DNA of 64,000 bases, taken from Arctopsyche grandis (lineage: Eukaryota; Arthropoda; Insecta; Trichoptera; Hydropsychidae). Shown here piece by piece: positions 1 to 10,264 of the stretch (its first letter is position 1; the number at the start of each line of letters is the position of its first letter). The position numbers and the translations under genes are program-made. The stretch lies in the NCBI RefSeq assembly GCF_051622035.1, contig NC_135360.1, forward strand, positions 26,615,206-26,679,205, written 5' to 3'. The notes beneath the pieces are model-generated. The model saw nothing but the letters and a program-made list of their open reading frames with translations. It ran no database searches and was not told the origin of the DNA.

Positions 1-562
1 TGCCCTCAGATATCTCTAAATAAATAATTATGGCCCTTCATGATGCCGTTGAATTTTTTCACGCTGCAATCTCCAGCGAAAAATCGACTTAATTTGATAT
101 TAAAAGGGCTGTTTTTTTGGTATTTTCATATCCGTACATACGAACATATATCTGCATATAAATTGACTGTCTACTTTCGAATTCAACTATAAAAAACAAA
201 GTCTAATTTCATTGAGAACCATTCTAGCTCTTCATTGCCTTATCTCAAACCTATTACCATAAATTTTTTCAACCTTTCATTGAGTTACGAATTTTACCCA
301 AAAGTTTTGCATTTAATCCTTTCTCGCTATTATCAACTTCCAGATTTGAATGAAGTCGACGATAGTATATCCATTTCATTTAAAACAATCACTCTAGTAC
401 TTCTTTTGTATCATTTATACATATTACATACATATACCAATTTAATCATGTATACATAGCTCACGAGTTCAAGCTTGATCTTCGAGTTCATCTAAGATCC
501 GTCTCGTTGTTTTCTGACTTTATAAACTATTAAATTCCATCTAAACCGTATATAGAGACTAT
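1..562. other. AT-rich non-coding stretch
   Basis: No coding exon, splice-bounded ORF or repeat terminus is recognised. A 74-codon ORF inside it has low-complexity composition and no family signature. It ends at the head of the first SINE copy. Confidence 0.5.
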
Positions 563-952
563 AACCAGCAGCGTAAATCAATGGTTAGCCTGTCATGCTT
601 TCAACCGAATGATGACGGGTTCAATCTCTGACCCGGTAATGCTAGCAAGACCTTGGATATATGACTCCAGGTCCATCGTTTCCTATCACAGTTTGCCAAT
701 TTATCTGATTTCATTAAATTTATCTGGTTTAATTCTCACGAAATTCAAGTTTCAGCATCTCGTATTTGCTGATTTATAAATTTCTGCAAAAATGTTTGTC
801 AAATATATCCATAAATATAACTATAATGCTCAGTAAAATTACTCTAAAAATTGTTTATTGAAGTTCATAATTAGCCTGGAAGGCGTATTGGGGTTTACCT
901 GTTTAGGTATATACATATGTACATGTTCATATGTATAAAAATAAAATAAATA
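563..952 (+). mobile_element. tRNA-derived SINE, copy 1 (diverged)
   Basis: Starts with an AACCAGCAG-type head resembling a Pol III A box, followed about 50 nt later by GGGTTCAATC (B-box like). It continues with the family's body phrases (ATCGTTTCCTATCA, GTTTGCCAATTT) and ends with a degenerate copy of the AAGGCG..GGGTTTACCTG 3' hairpin and an AAATAAATAA tail. It belongs to the subtype with a CAGCAGAATAGACTAGTGG-like head, shared with the copies at 4.64 and 53.9 kb. It is old and diverged. Confidence 0.7.
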
Positions 953-2189
953 ACCCAATCATTCCATTCAAATATCTATAATTGGCATTCCACATTATAA
1001 ACTTTTCACAACGTTATGCTGAAAGATTAACTCTTTATAATTGTCTACTATCTAATTAATAAATGTAATTTTCGAATGTGAATAATAACTAATATTTTAT
1101 CCATATCTTACATTCATCCATTCAATTCAATCTATCATTTGCACTTTATTTTTGGTACTATTAGTATTTCCCCGATACATCACCCAACCCCCAACTTTTT
1201 CTCACATTGCACTTATCCCTTATTATTCTAAACATACATATACAAATGTATTATATATTAAAATTCTATTTTGAATACGATGGATTTTACCATTCATTTT
1301 CATAAAAGAGTTTCGCAATGCAGACTAAGACCGGAATGCACCGGAAAATGCAGCATCCGACTTCATTCGATTTGGACGTGCACGGTTAAGGAAAACCAAA
1401 AAAAGAATAATATAAAAGCTAACTGGTAGCTGGCAGTACCTACTGCAGAGAAATATAACTGCTTTAAAAGTCGTGCTTTGGAATTGTAAGCGAGAGTATT
1501 TCAGGAATAACAATTCATTTTAGTACGGTAGGATAATAATACACTGCTATTACATACATAAATTACGGACATGCTACCTACATATATTTATATAAAACTT
1601 GATATTTGGTAGTTGACGATCATATTATGTAAAGCAAAATTTAAAAGCTTTGTGTTGAAATGAATGCGTGAAATTATCGATGAAATGTCCTTCGTCTGGT
1701 GATAAATATCGATTATAATCAGCGCAATGCTATAAATATTGTTGTTTAAAATTCATTTAGAATTGTAAACGATAACGCTATGAAATGTTAAATGTAAATA
1801 TTGTATTAACGACACAATTGAAAACACCGCAATAGCTACTTGCATGTGTAAGTAAAGTATAATAATTTGCAAAAAATATTCAGATTATTTTTTACTTTAT
1901 TTATAAATGTATGTATGTTTGAACACAGTAACAATACATACATAGATGAACATTTTTGATTATTCAAATTCGATTTTGGGATTTTTTAATTTATACATTT
2001 ATATAAAATTTATTTACAGAACGCATATTCACAATTATTTATACATATCCATGTACATAGGTAGCCAAAATGAGTAAACGCTTTTTGAGCGATTCGTCTG
2101 GTTAGTGACGTGGAAACAAGAAGATGAGTCATTACAATTACATATTTGATCATAACATGACTAAACACATACATGCATACGTATTCATA
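953..2189. other. AT-rich non-coding stretch
   Basis: I see no exon or complete repeat. ORFs of 60-75 codons here show no recognisable family and no splice structure. Confidence 0.45.
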
Positions 2190-2593
2190 ACAGACCCCAA
2201 TGCGCCTTCCTGGACAATTAATTACAAACAATACAGCATTTGATTATTACATAAATCACTGTATTTCCAAGAAGCTGAAGAGCACGAAATAAGAATTAAT
2301 TACAGAATTAGTCTGTAATTAATATGAGACATCTATGGATTTAGATGTTGTACATAATTTTTACAAATTGTACATACAATAAATACAGAAGATCTGTGAC
2401 AGCAGGACAGATGATTTTTTGCCAATTTTGAGGAAACGTTTCAACAATGATCACATAAAATTGGCAAAATCTGATAAGAAACGATCGATTTGGAGTCACA
2501 AATACCCCCAAATCTAACCAGCAGTAAAGCGGATCGAATCCACTGATCACTTGGTGCTAAACATACACGCTACCATTAAGCCACACTGCTGAC
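2190..2593 (-). mobile_element. tRNA-derived SINE, copy 2
   Basis: Read on the minus strand, it begins near 2593 with CAGCAGTGTGGCTTAATGG (A-box like), has a diverged B-box region, then the family body, and ends at the CCAGGAAGGCGCATTGGGG half-hairpin near 2193. The distal arm of the 3' hairpin is missing, so the copy is truncated at its 3' end. Confidence 0.72.
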
Positions 2594-4642
2594 TAAAATA
2601 TATGGACGATTATATTGACGATGGGGATTGCAGTATTCTCCCTATCGTCTGGAATAAAAGTTATTATTTTATTATAATTATTTACAGTTTTTGTATTCTT
2701 TAACTCAAAAAAGTGTTAAAAATGAATATTGGAACCAATAGTCGGAAGTTTTTTTTTCATTTATTTCTATTTGTAATCTATTTTATATTTCTAAATGTAA
2801 TCATTAGAGCGTTAATGATTTATATTAATCCATTTGTAGTAAAAACGTAATATATAAAGTATAACTTTAAAAATCACATTCAAACATTAAAAAAACGTCA
2901 AAACAGCAACCTCATCAAAAGGACACATAAAAAAATCATAAAAATTGACGCCTTACAATTTTTACGATCACAACTGTATGTATATGAAAAAGGAAGTTTA
3001 CAACTGGAGGAGCCGTGCCCAAGATTCCCGATATAGCACATCGGGCTCCGCGCGAGTTTTCCCAATAAAAAAGAAAGATTTCGAAACGGAGCCCCGTTTT
3101 CCGATTTTCCCGCTTTCCACGACGGCGAAGAGACCGCGACGCGAGATTGTGTGAGTTTTCCAATATTCTGCGGCGTGGAAAACGGCGATCAGATAAAAAG
3201 TCACAGCCGTGACTTCACTCAATATCGGCCTCGCATAAAGCGTTTATCGCCTAGGAAAGTTTTCCAGAATATCAATCTGCCTCCGTTTATCGAACCGAAC
3301 CTTTTCTGTACACTCCAGTCTAATGTCACCCGCACACAACACAATATATGCATTATATTGTTATACATATATATACAATACATACATACATATATACTAT
3401 AATACGTAAGCACATATCCCTCAAACAATCGTGTTCTCACACGTGAGAACAAGCTGCATTCGAGTTCTGTAAATTTACACTGAATGTTATGCAATATATT
3501 GGATATGTACCGTATGTTTCCAATTTGCAGTCTGTAGACATTGAGGATATTACAGTAATTGAAATATAATGTTTTGGAACAATAAATTAATAATTTGTCT
3601 ATTATTAATTTATTGAATTATCATATACAATTCCCGCACTTTTGCACTGTATTTTAAATTATTTACATACATACGGTTTGTAGGGATTCAAGCAAGCAGA
3701 CAAATTTTGAAATACATACAACACGAAATTGATTATAATATAAAATAAATATATTTTCATAAAAATTCCAACTGCGGTCATTTTATTATCAGCCAATCTT
3801 ATAAACAGTATCTTTATACATAATATTTAGTATTATGAATATTTATAATGGTTCTGATTGGCATTCTAGAAGAAAATGTAAAAATTTGGCGATTTTGTGT
3901 GATTTATATAATAAAAAAATATTAAACTGTCAAAATCAACAATATTTTTGTTTTCATTCCTTCTGTTTGTTTCTGTTGTTATATCTATAGAACATTTCTT
4001 TAATCTATACTATCCTTGACTATGCCACCTCTCCTAGGAATATTAAATAAATAAATCAAAAGGAGATAATTTTAAAATTATTTAAATCTGATTAAAACTT
4101 TCGAACTTAATTGAATATAAAGCACGGAATATTCAGCTCTTTTTATATTTGTAAAAGTCCCCCGTTTTAATATTATATTGATTTTATTATAAGTTGATTT
4201 TAACGTTGGAATAGACTCCAATTATGAAAGGGTTTGAAGCTTTATACTATGAATAGATTGAGAATAGAGAATGTCATATTGTTATGAAAGTCATACATAT
4301 GTACCTACATAATTGTATGAATATCCATATTATATGTACAATGTCCTTTAGCGAAGAAGTTTGTTCTGTTTTAGTAGTGTGTAGCGATAAGTAATTCACG
4401 GAATGAGAGAATAGGAGAAGTTATCCACTAGGTTTAATTAGTGCAAGTTTAATCATCGTTTATAATTCAGGTTTGCCGGGTTGACTTTCAAGCGGAAAAC
4501 TCGCCTTGACCTGCCTTCCTCTTTGCTAATAACGTTTATGCAACTCTTACGTCGTATTAATATTGAATAACTACAAAAATTTCCACGTTAATAATTCAAG
4601 ATAAGTTAAGTGATATTAGGTACATACTTTATAACATACGTA
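2594..4642. other. Non-coding stretch with one balanced-composition island
   Basis: Mostly AT-rich sequence without exons. Positions about 2995-3260 stand out as a richer island (GAGCCGTGCCC, CGGAGCCCCG, GAGACCGCGACGCGAG). Overlapping short ORFs cross it in both directions, but none has a family signature, so a non-coding regulatory role is as likely as coding. Positions 3360-3410 are a TACATA/TATATA simple-sequence run. Confidence 0.4.
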
Positions 4643-5057
4643 TAGCCAGCAAAATAGACTAGTGGTAAGCATAAAATGCTTGGAACAGAATGATCACGGG
4701 TTCAAATCCCACTGTTTTCTGCCGGCCAGACCTTGGATTTATGACTACAGGTCGATCGTTTCCCATCAGAGCTTGCCAATTTGTCTGATTTTCATTGACG
4801 GTTCCAACGAATTGGCAACCTTACCCATTTTCTCTTAAAATTTCGAATTTCGCTGAATTGTATAAAATACTGCAAATTTACAAATTTGACCATAAATGTC
4901 TATATGGATATTGTGAATATTGATATGTATTTACGTACTTCGTATAATACTAATAATATTTGTAACAAATGTACAATGTTTCTGGCCAGGAAAGCGCATT
5001 GGGGTTACCTGTTAGGCCTTCCTGGTATAAATTGAATATAAAATAAAAATAAAATAT
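4643..5057 (+). mobile_element. tRNA-derived SINE, copy 3 (full length)
   Basis: Has the head GCCAGCAAAATAGACTAGTGG, the B-box GGTTCAAATCCC, the family body, and a 3' hairpin made of CCAGGAAAGC and GCCTTCCTGG arms around GCATTGGGGTTACCTGTTAG. The tail is AT-rich and A-ending. The arrangement of A box, B box, body, hairpin and A-rich tail is that of a Pol III-transcribed retroposon mobilised by a LINE. Confidence 0.82.
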
Positions 5058-5235
5058 ACTGATGGTTACGCCATTTGACATTGTTAAATTTCCTTCGACA
5101 CTATATAATTTAATATTCACAATTAATATATGTACATCACTTTTGTTCAAGCAGATCGACAGTGTTTCTTTTATGACATACCCAACATAACCATTATATA
5201 TTTTTATTTTTCTCATCTCTCTGTATTTTTTTTTC

Positions 5236-5300
5236 GACCATTGTGGTGCATTAGGGATTCCTGTAATGCCACAATGATCCAAACTTAAATAAATAAATGA
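5236..5300 (+). mobile_element. SINE 3' end with the alternative hairpin stem
   Basis: Arms CCATTGTGG and CCACAATGATC surround a loop (GCATTAGGGATTCCTGTAAT) very like that of the common SINE hairpin, followed by AAATAAATAAA. No tRNA-like head is visible upstream, so this is a 3' fragment of a related subfamily. The same stem version occurs on the minus strand at 6681-6725. Confidence 0.6.
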
Positions 5301-6302
5301 ATTATTAAATGATTAAAAAAACGAGTCAGTCAAAATCTCGAGTTCAAATCACAAAACTTCATCTATTGTTACTACGTACATAGACAAATTTATAATGTGT
5401 ATGGATATATATGTATGTACAGAGTATTTAGGCATATTTAAAAATGGTGACCGGAAAAATGCACTCGAGATAGTTGCATTCAAACTTTCAAAGATGCTCA
5501 AGGAGAACTAACGCTATAGAATTCCACAAAAAAGCGTCAAGCGGTAGTTATATGTTAACCGAGGGTGGTAACCTCTTTTTGTGAAATTATGACTTCTCGA
5601 AACTGCGCTACTATTCAGTGCAATTTAGTGCATCTTTCCGTGAATCTTTAAAAATATATGAAATTTGGTTTTCAAGTATTTCGACTTTCCACTTTACAGG
5701 GTGGATCCGAGAGACCCATCACTATGAATAGTGAAAATAAAAAGTACATAAAAGGTCCGGTACCACTGTCGTATTTCCATAGTACGAGTTTCGAACTGGA
5801 TACAATCTAGCCTCAAAGAAAAAGTTTCTCTTTGTGTGTACATTGTACGTAGAAGTGGAGGTGTGGGTGACAATTTCGAAGAGAAGCAATGCATCCGAGG
5901 TATTGTAACCCGTTTACGACCACTCCGAATTCCCGGGCGTACCCTGGCACAATTCGACCGACGTTCATATTAAAATAGTTGGGATTCGCAAATCGTCTTG
6001 TTGTGGTGTGGGCGAGTGAACATTCACTAACAACCAACTATGCTTGAATACGTCATCGCGTTAGTGCGCTTCGTCGCCTATCGTGTTTTAAGACTCGCCT
6101 TTGACGAGCACTAGACGGCACAGCTCACGACACGCCTCGTGGCATCTCAGAAATTCCAGTTAATGGAATAGTACAATAAAAAAGTGTCGACTTGATCAAA
6201 TTGGACGCTAGACACATCTGTAGATGGTCGCTTACCTACTCATATCAAAGTTTGTAGCTCCATTCGTTTTTAGATCGCTTATAAATCCTAAGTACACGCC
6301 GA
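5301..6302. other. Non-coding stretch leading into a promoter-like segment
   Basis: Positions 5315-5400 hold a partial copy of a dispersed repeat (phrases CAAAACTTCATCTATTG and TTACTACGTACATAG) also seen at 12.3, 36.0, 48.5 and 63.9 kb. From about 5690 composition becomes less AT-biased, up to the CCAAT/TATA cluster. No coding exon is recognised. Confidence 0.4.
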
Positions 6303-6444
6303 CCAATCAGTGACTAGCACTCGTCAACCAATCGCGGTATCCCATTAGCCCGACAACCAATTAGATCCCGCCCAATATCAATAAACCAATAGGACTCACT
6401 TCGTTGAGTATAAAAGGCCAGCGAATTGGTCCGTTTGGTCATTT
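6303..6444 (+). promoter_or_regulatory. CCAAT-rich TATA/initiator core promoter candidate
   Basis: Five CCAAT pentamers lie at 6303, 6328, 6357, 6372 and 6386. A TATAAAAGG box at 6409 follows, then TCATTTT with its A at 6441, about 32 nt downstream of the TATA box. This spacing is canonical for a Pol II core promoter, and clustered CCAAT boxes suggest strong transcription. No coding exon is recognised downstream: a TTAA-flanked MITE begins at 6515. It could be a gene promoter or the U3 of a retroelement LTR, since paired LTR boundaries were not found. Confidence 0.5.
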
Positions 6445-6514
6445 TAATCCGACTGTCCGAGATCTGAACACTCTAATCAGGAAACACCTCTTCACCTCTC
6501 CACGTGTTAATTAA

Positions 6515-7242
6515 AACTTGCCGCACTGTGATAGATTTTATTTTATTTCTCAAAATGTACTGAATTCAGGGTCTTCATATTTTAAGTATTCATCATCAAA
6601 GCCTCTTCGTTTCGAATTATGTCATTACAAAATGAAAACATTGATCAATAAAAATAAATATTTATTTATTTAACATTTTTGACCATTGTGGCATTACAGG
6701 AAGAACCTAGTGCGCCACAATGGCCTACATAATAAAATAATAAAATAAGAGAGGGAGAAAACAAAAAATAAAATAAATAAATTAAAAAGCAAAAAATTAA
6801 GATACAAAAAATTATAAAAAAAAAGAAAAGTAAAAATAATACAGCATTCAACACAATCATAAAAAACATTAAAGTAATAATTAAAATAAAAAAAAGGATT
6901 AATAAATTAAAATTAAAATTAAAATAAGTATTAATAAATAATTATATTCGCGGGAAGCCAATTACTTCTCACAGATGCGAGATATAGGGAGAATTCAGTA
7001 CGTTGCGCTCAGCAATCAGTGTGAGAATGAAAGCCGTCTGTTAACGACATTGTTTCAGCCATTTTTTTTTGCACTTTTTATATTATTCAGCGTTTAATAC
7101 GCGATAAAATGATTTTTATAGCTAATTACAATAATTAACATCACAGATTTTGCATTATTTTAACTTAAAACACGCATTTTCAACTGGACGCTTGTTGCCA
7201 GCATAGTAGCTAGCGGATTTTTTTAGCACAGTAAAGCAAGTA
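6515..7242. mobile_element. piggyBac-like MITE, ACTTGCC family, copy 1
   Basis: Left terminus ACTTGCCGCACTGTG follows TTAA; right terminus reads CACAGTAAAGCAAGT before TTAA. Left and right ends are imperfect inverted repeats. The interior matches the copies at 13.4 and 52.2 kb (CTGAATTCAGGGTCTTC; CAGTACGTTGCGCTCAGC; the GCCAGCATAGTAGCTAGC stretch near the right end). It is longer than its relatives because an A-rich SINE-like insertion occupies about 6655-6955. The TTAA target points to piggyBac; no transposase is present. Confidence 0.68.
6655..6955 (-). mobile_element. SINE with alternative hairpin nested in a MITE
   Basis: On the minus strand a hairpin with arms CCATTGTGGC/GCCACAATGG encloses GCACTAGGTTCTTCCTGTAAT, followed by AAATAAATAAATA. 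The rest is A-rich low-complexity sequence and no tRNA-like head is seen. It interrupts the ACTTGCC-family element, which is uninterrupted at the same place in the copies at 13.4 and 52.2 kb. Confidence 0.5.
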
Positions 7243-9640
7243 TTAAGAATTTAATATCCTTCAGATATTCCAGAACATTATACCGAAAAAGCTTATTCTT
7301 GTGAATTTAGAATAGTATAATACTCAAATGTTATATTGCAATATGTATGTATTGATATCATAACGATTCAGAAAGTTTCATAAATACTTTAGTGTTAATC
7401 AATATTACTCATTTTGCAATTTTTTTTCCAAATGTTGGATAGGCATATCGAATAACATAATACACAGTATTTCTATGGTCATATTATTGAATAAAAATGA
7501 CAATATTAATCTCCAATATTGACAGTATTAAAGTCCACACTGTCCGTTAATTTCTTTTCTTTACAATTTGACTTGAATATTATATCATTTTCTGAAAAAA
7601 TGGAACTAAAAGTAACCTAACCTAACCCAACCAACCTGTTTAGCATCAACTACAAATTATATAATTTATGCACTTTATCGAAGTGCGTCTATTTTTAACA
7701 CCTGGACCCATATTTTCATTAGTTCATTTACACTCAACGTCAATACGTAAGGTAAAGATCACCTCGAGAGCGTTCCTAGTACGAGCAAAACTGTCACGAT
7801 TATGGCTTAACTAATATAAATTATGAATTTTCCATTGCTTACAAATGCGTATGGTATGAATTACTACCGTCGTATTATGAATTATTACGATCATTTACGA
7901 CTCTTAGCTATGATGATATTTAGCAATTTAGCTTCGTAAATCCGCTCAAGTATGTATGTACATACTACTTACTACCAGCTCGCTCATGAATAAAATGCAC
8001 CGTGCTAAAATTATTAAGATACACGAGATTAAACGACATGGGAAACATTAATTTCGCCCGTACGCGAGGAAAACATTTTTATTTTTTGCCGGATTATTAT
8101 TTTTTTTCAGCAGCAGGACTATCGTGAATTTAATGGGGAAACATTTCCGCGATAATTCCCAGTTTTATGCTTTCCTTCCACACATACATTACATATGAAA
8201 GTGTAGCAGAAATTCGAGCAACGATAGCTGTGTCGTTCATAAGAGTGCTCGGCATATTATTCATGTGAAAAACAATAATAATAATATCAAAGAGAGGAAC
8301 ATGCGATACGACATCAAATACACCTAAAAGTAATTGATAACGTCGAATATATCGTCGACAGACATGATCAATCGCTCTGTAATACCTTCATTATAATATA
8401 TTCACAAGTGAAGGCCTAGTATTATTATTAATATGGCACAGATCACTCACAAATATCGACAGCCACTCGGTCTACACCATTCGTGGTAATATTGTCAAGT
8501 TGAAATGAAACAGGCGTACATATACCATTCAATCGAGTTGATTAATTAAAAAGCAGATTGAATCAGGGGGTGGTAACCTTTTCCGAAAATATGCCACGCA
8601 ACCAATTAATCGTAATACGATGAACAAAATACAAACAGATCGATCCTATAAATATGCATATTGTAGTATACATAGAAACATACAGGGCTGAGGGAACAAA
8701 TTTTCAGGGCTCGTATTATTTAAAGCACCTGAATAAATCATAACAATAATAAATTTAAAAAAAAAACTCGCTGTTTATCCCATATTGAAATTTATATAAA
8801 TTTATATAGGCTTTTTAGCAAAAAAAATCACTTTGGATTGTGTTTTTTTCTAACTGCAGTTTTCATTTTTCTTTATAACACGTCAAATAAAGGGAATATT
8901 TTATTTTCGAAATTCTAAAAGAAGTCGTCACACTTAGTTGACGGCCCTGTTTAAATATGTACATACATACACATGTTTCATTCGCTGATAATTTTTGACA
9001 AAAAGGGCAAAATGCGCCGAAGACGATAAAAACATTGTTTTAGCGATTAGTTTTCATTTAAAATCATTTCGTTTTATAACTTCAATACGGGTATGAAAAT
9101 GACTATAAAATGATTTTTTTTATTCTGTGCAGTAGATAGAAGCATCTCATTGGATGACATTTATTCGAGGGTGTATCTATAAAAGAGGGTTGGAATACTA
9201 GAACCGTGTCTATTTACGCTTTACGCTTCTATCTATGTCCCAAATATACTTTCTCAATTTTGACTTTTTTGGTTTTAAAATTTTCGTTTTTGATCATTCT
9301 TTAGTATTCATCATAACTGAAAATATCCGATGATGATGCTCTCCGTTTTTTCTATGGATTTAGCAGTACAGGGTACTGTCAACATAATTAAACAAATCTG
9401 ATGGGTTTGGTGTAAGAAATTGATTTGCCACTTCCGCTTGCTTATTCTACGTGTTTCTAACATAATAATCGGACAATATAGTGAAGATTTGTATATATTA
9501 AAAATAAATATTTTTTGCAAAAAATTGAGATGTCGGAAAATCTTCCGAAATGCTTTTGACTTAAATTAACTTTCAATAAAATGAAATAATTGATCCTGTC
9601 CGAAATATCACTATAATAGTCACTGTTACATACACCGTTA
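7243..9640. other. AT-rich non-coding stretch
   Basis: No exon recognised. It contains a short run of AACCT units at about 7612-7640 (telomere-like words, too few to be a telomere) and TACATATG-type simple sequence. Two phrases, GGGTGGTAACCT near 5560 and GGGGGTGGTAACCTT near 8570, recur but are too short to define an element. Confidence 0.4.
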
Positions 9641-9648
9641 CTATACAC

Positions 9649-10256
9649 TAGGGATCCCTAATATTCGTCGACTTCAAAAATTCGAATATCAAATAATAAA
9701 TCAAGAGTTATTCGAATATTCGAATATATTCGAAAATTAAAAAAAAAAAAGGTGTACATATGTACATATGTACATATGTACCAAGCATAAATATGAATGA
9801 ATCTTAAATGACTCGTTTTATCATAGTTGCCATTGAATTCCACCTCATTTTTAATTTAAATTTTTTATTTTCTTTTTTCATTATGATTTCTTGTAAAAAT
9901 GTATATTTTGCCGGTGACTTCTTAAATATTCGTATTATTTTTCTGATGTTTTCTAAAATTTCGTAGAGATTATTATTGATCGAAAAGTGATTTTCTTCAA
10001 ACATTTCCGTATTTAATGAATAAAAATCTTCTTCATTATCTTCATTATATGTATAATAATAATCGAGTATTCGAATTATTCGTCTGATTTTTCAGCCATT
10101 CGTTATTCGAATATTTCATCAACTATTCGAATATTATTCGTGTATATATTATTTTATAAACAAAATACACAAAATCAACACGAAAAGAGTGATGACGAAG
10201 AAGCCGACGATTATGAAGAAAATGAAATATATAATGAATTTCGATTGGGATCCCTA
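9649..10256 (-). mobile_element. Deleted hAT transposon remnant with target-site duplication
   Basis: Flanked by a perfect 8-bp duplication CTATACAC (9641-9648 and 10257-10264). Both ends read TAGGGATCCC inwards, as inverted repeats. Subterminal regions are crowded with ATTCGAAT words. The minus-strand ORF at 9804-10004 encodes a piece of hAT transposase: a KxRWNSxxxMxKR block (hAT enzymes have TRWNS..M..R) preceded by an RKIIRIFKKSP segment that also fits the family. An 8-bp duplication is characteristic of hAT elements. At 608 bp it is an internally deleted, non-autonomous copy. Confidence 0.82.
9804..10004 (-). pseudogene. hAT transposase fragment
   Basis: A 66-codon open frame inside the hAT remnant. 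Residues about 20-35 (IRKIIRIFKKSP) and 50-62 (KMRWNSMATMIKR) match the conserved hAT transposase region around the TRWNS block. The catalytic DDE residues and BED zinc finger are absent, so this is a relic of a protein normally several hundred residues long. The assignment rests on motif recognition only. Confidence 0.65.
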
Positions 10257-10264
10257 CTATACAC

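Noticed and set aside
7612-7640. AACCTAACCTAACCC run as a telomeric repeat
   Set aside because: Only a few TTAGG-type units in interior sequence; too short and imperfect.
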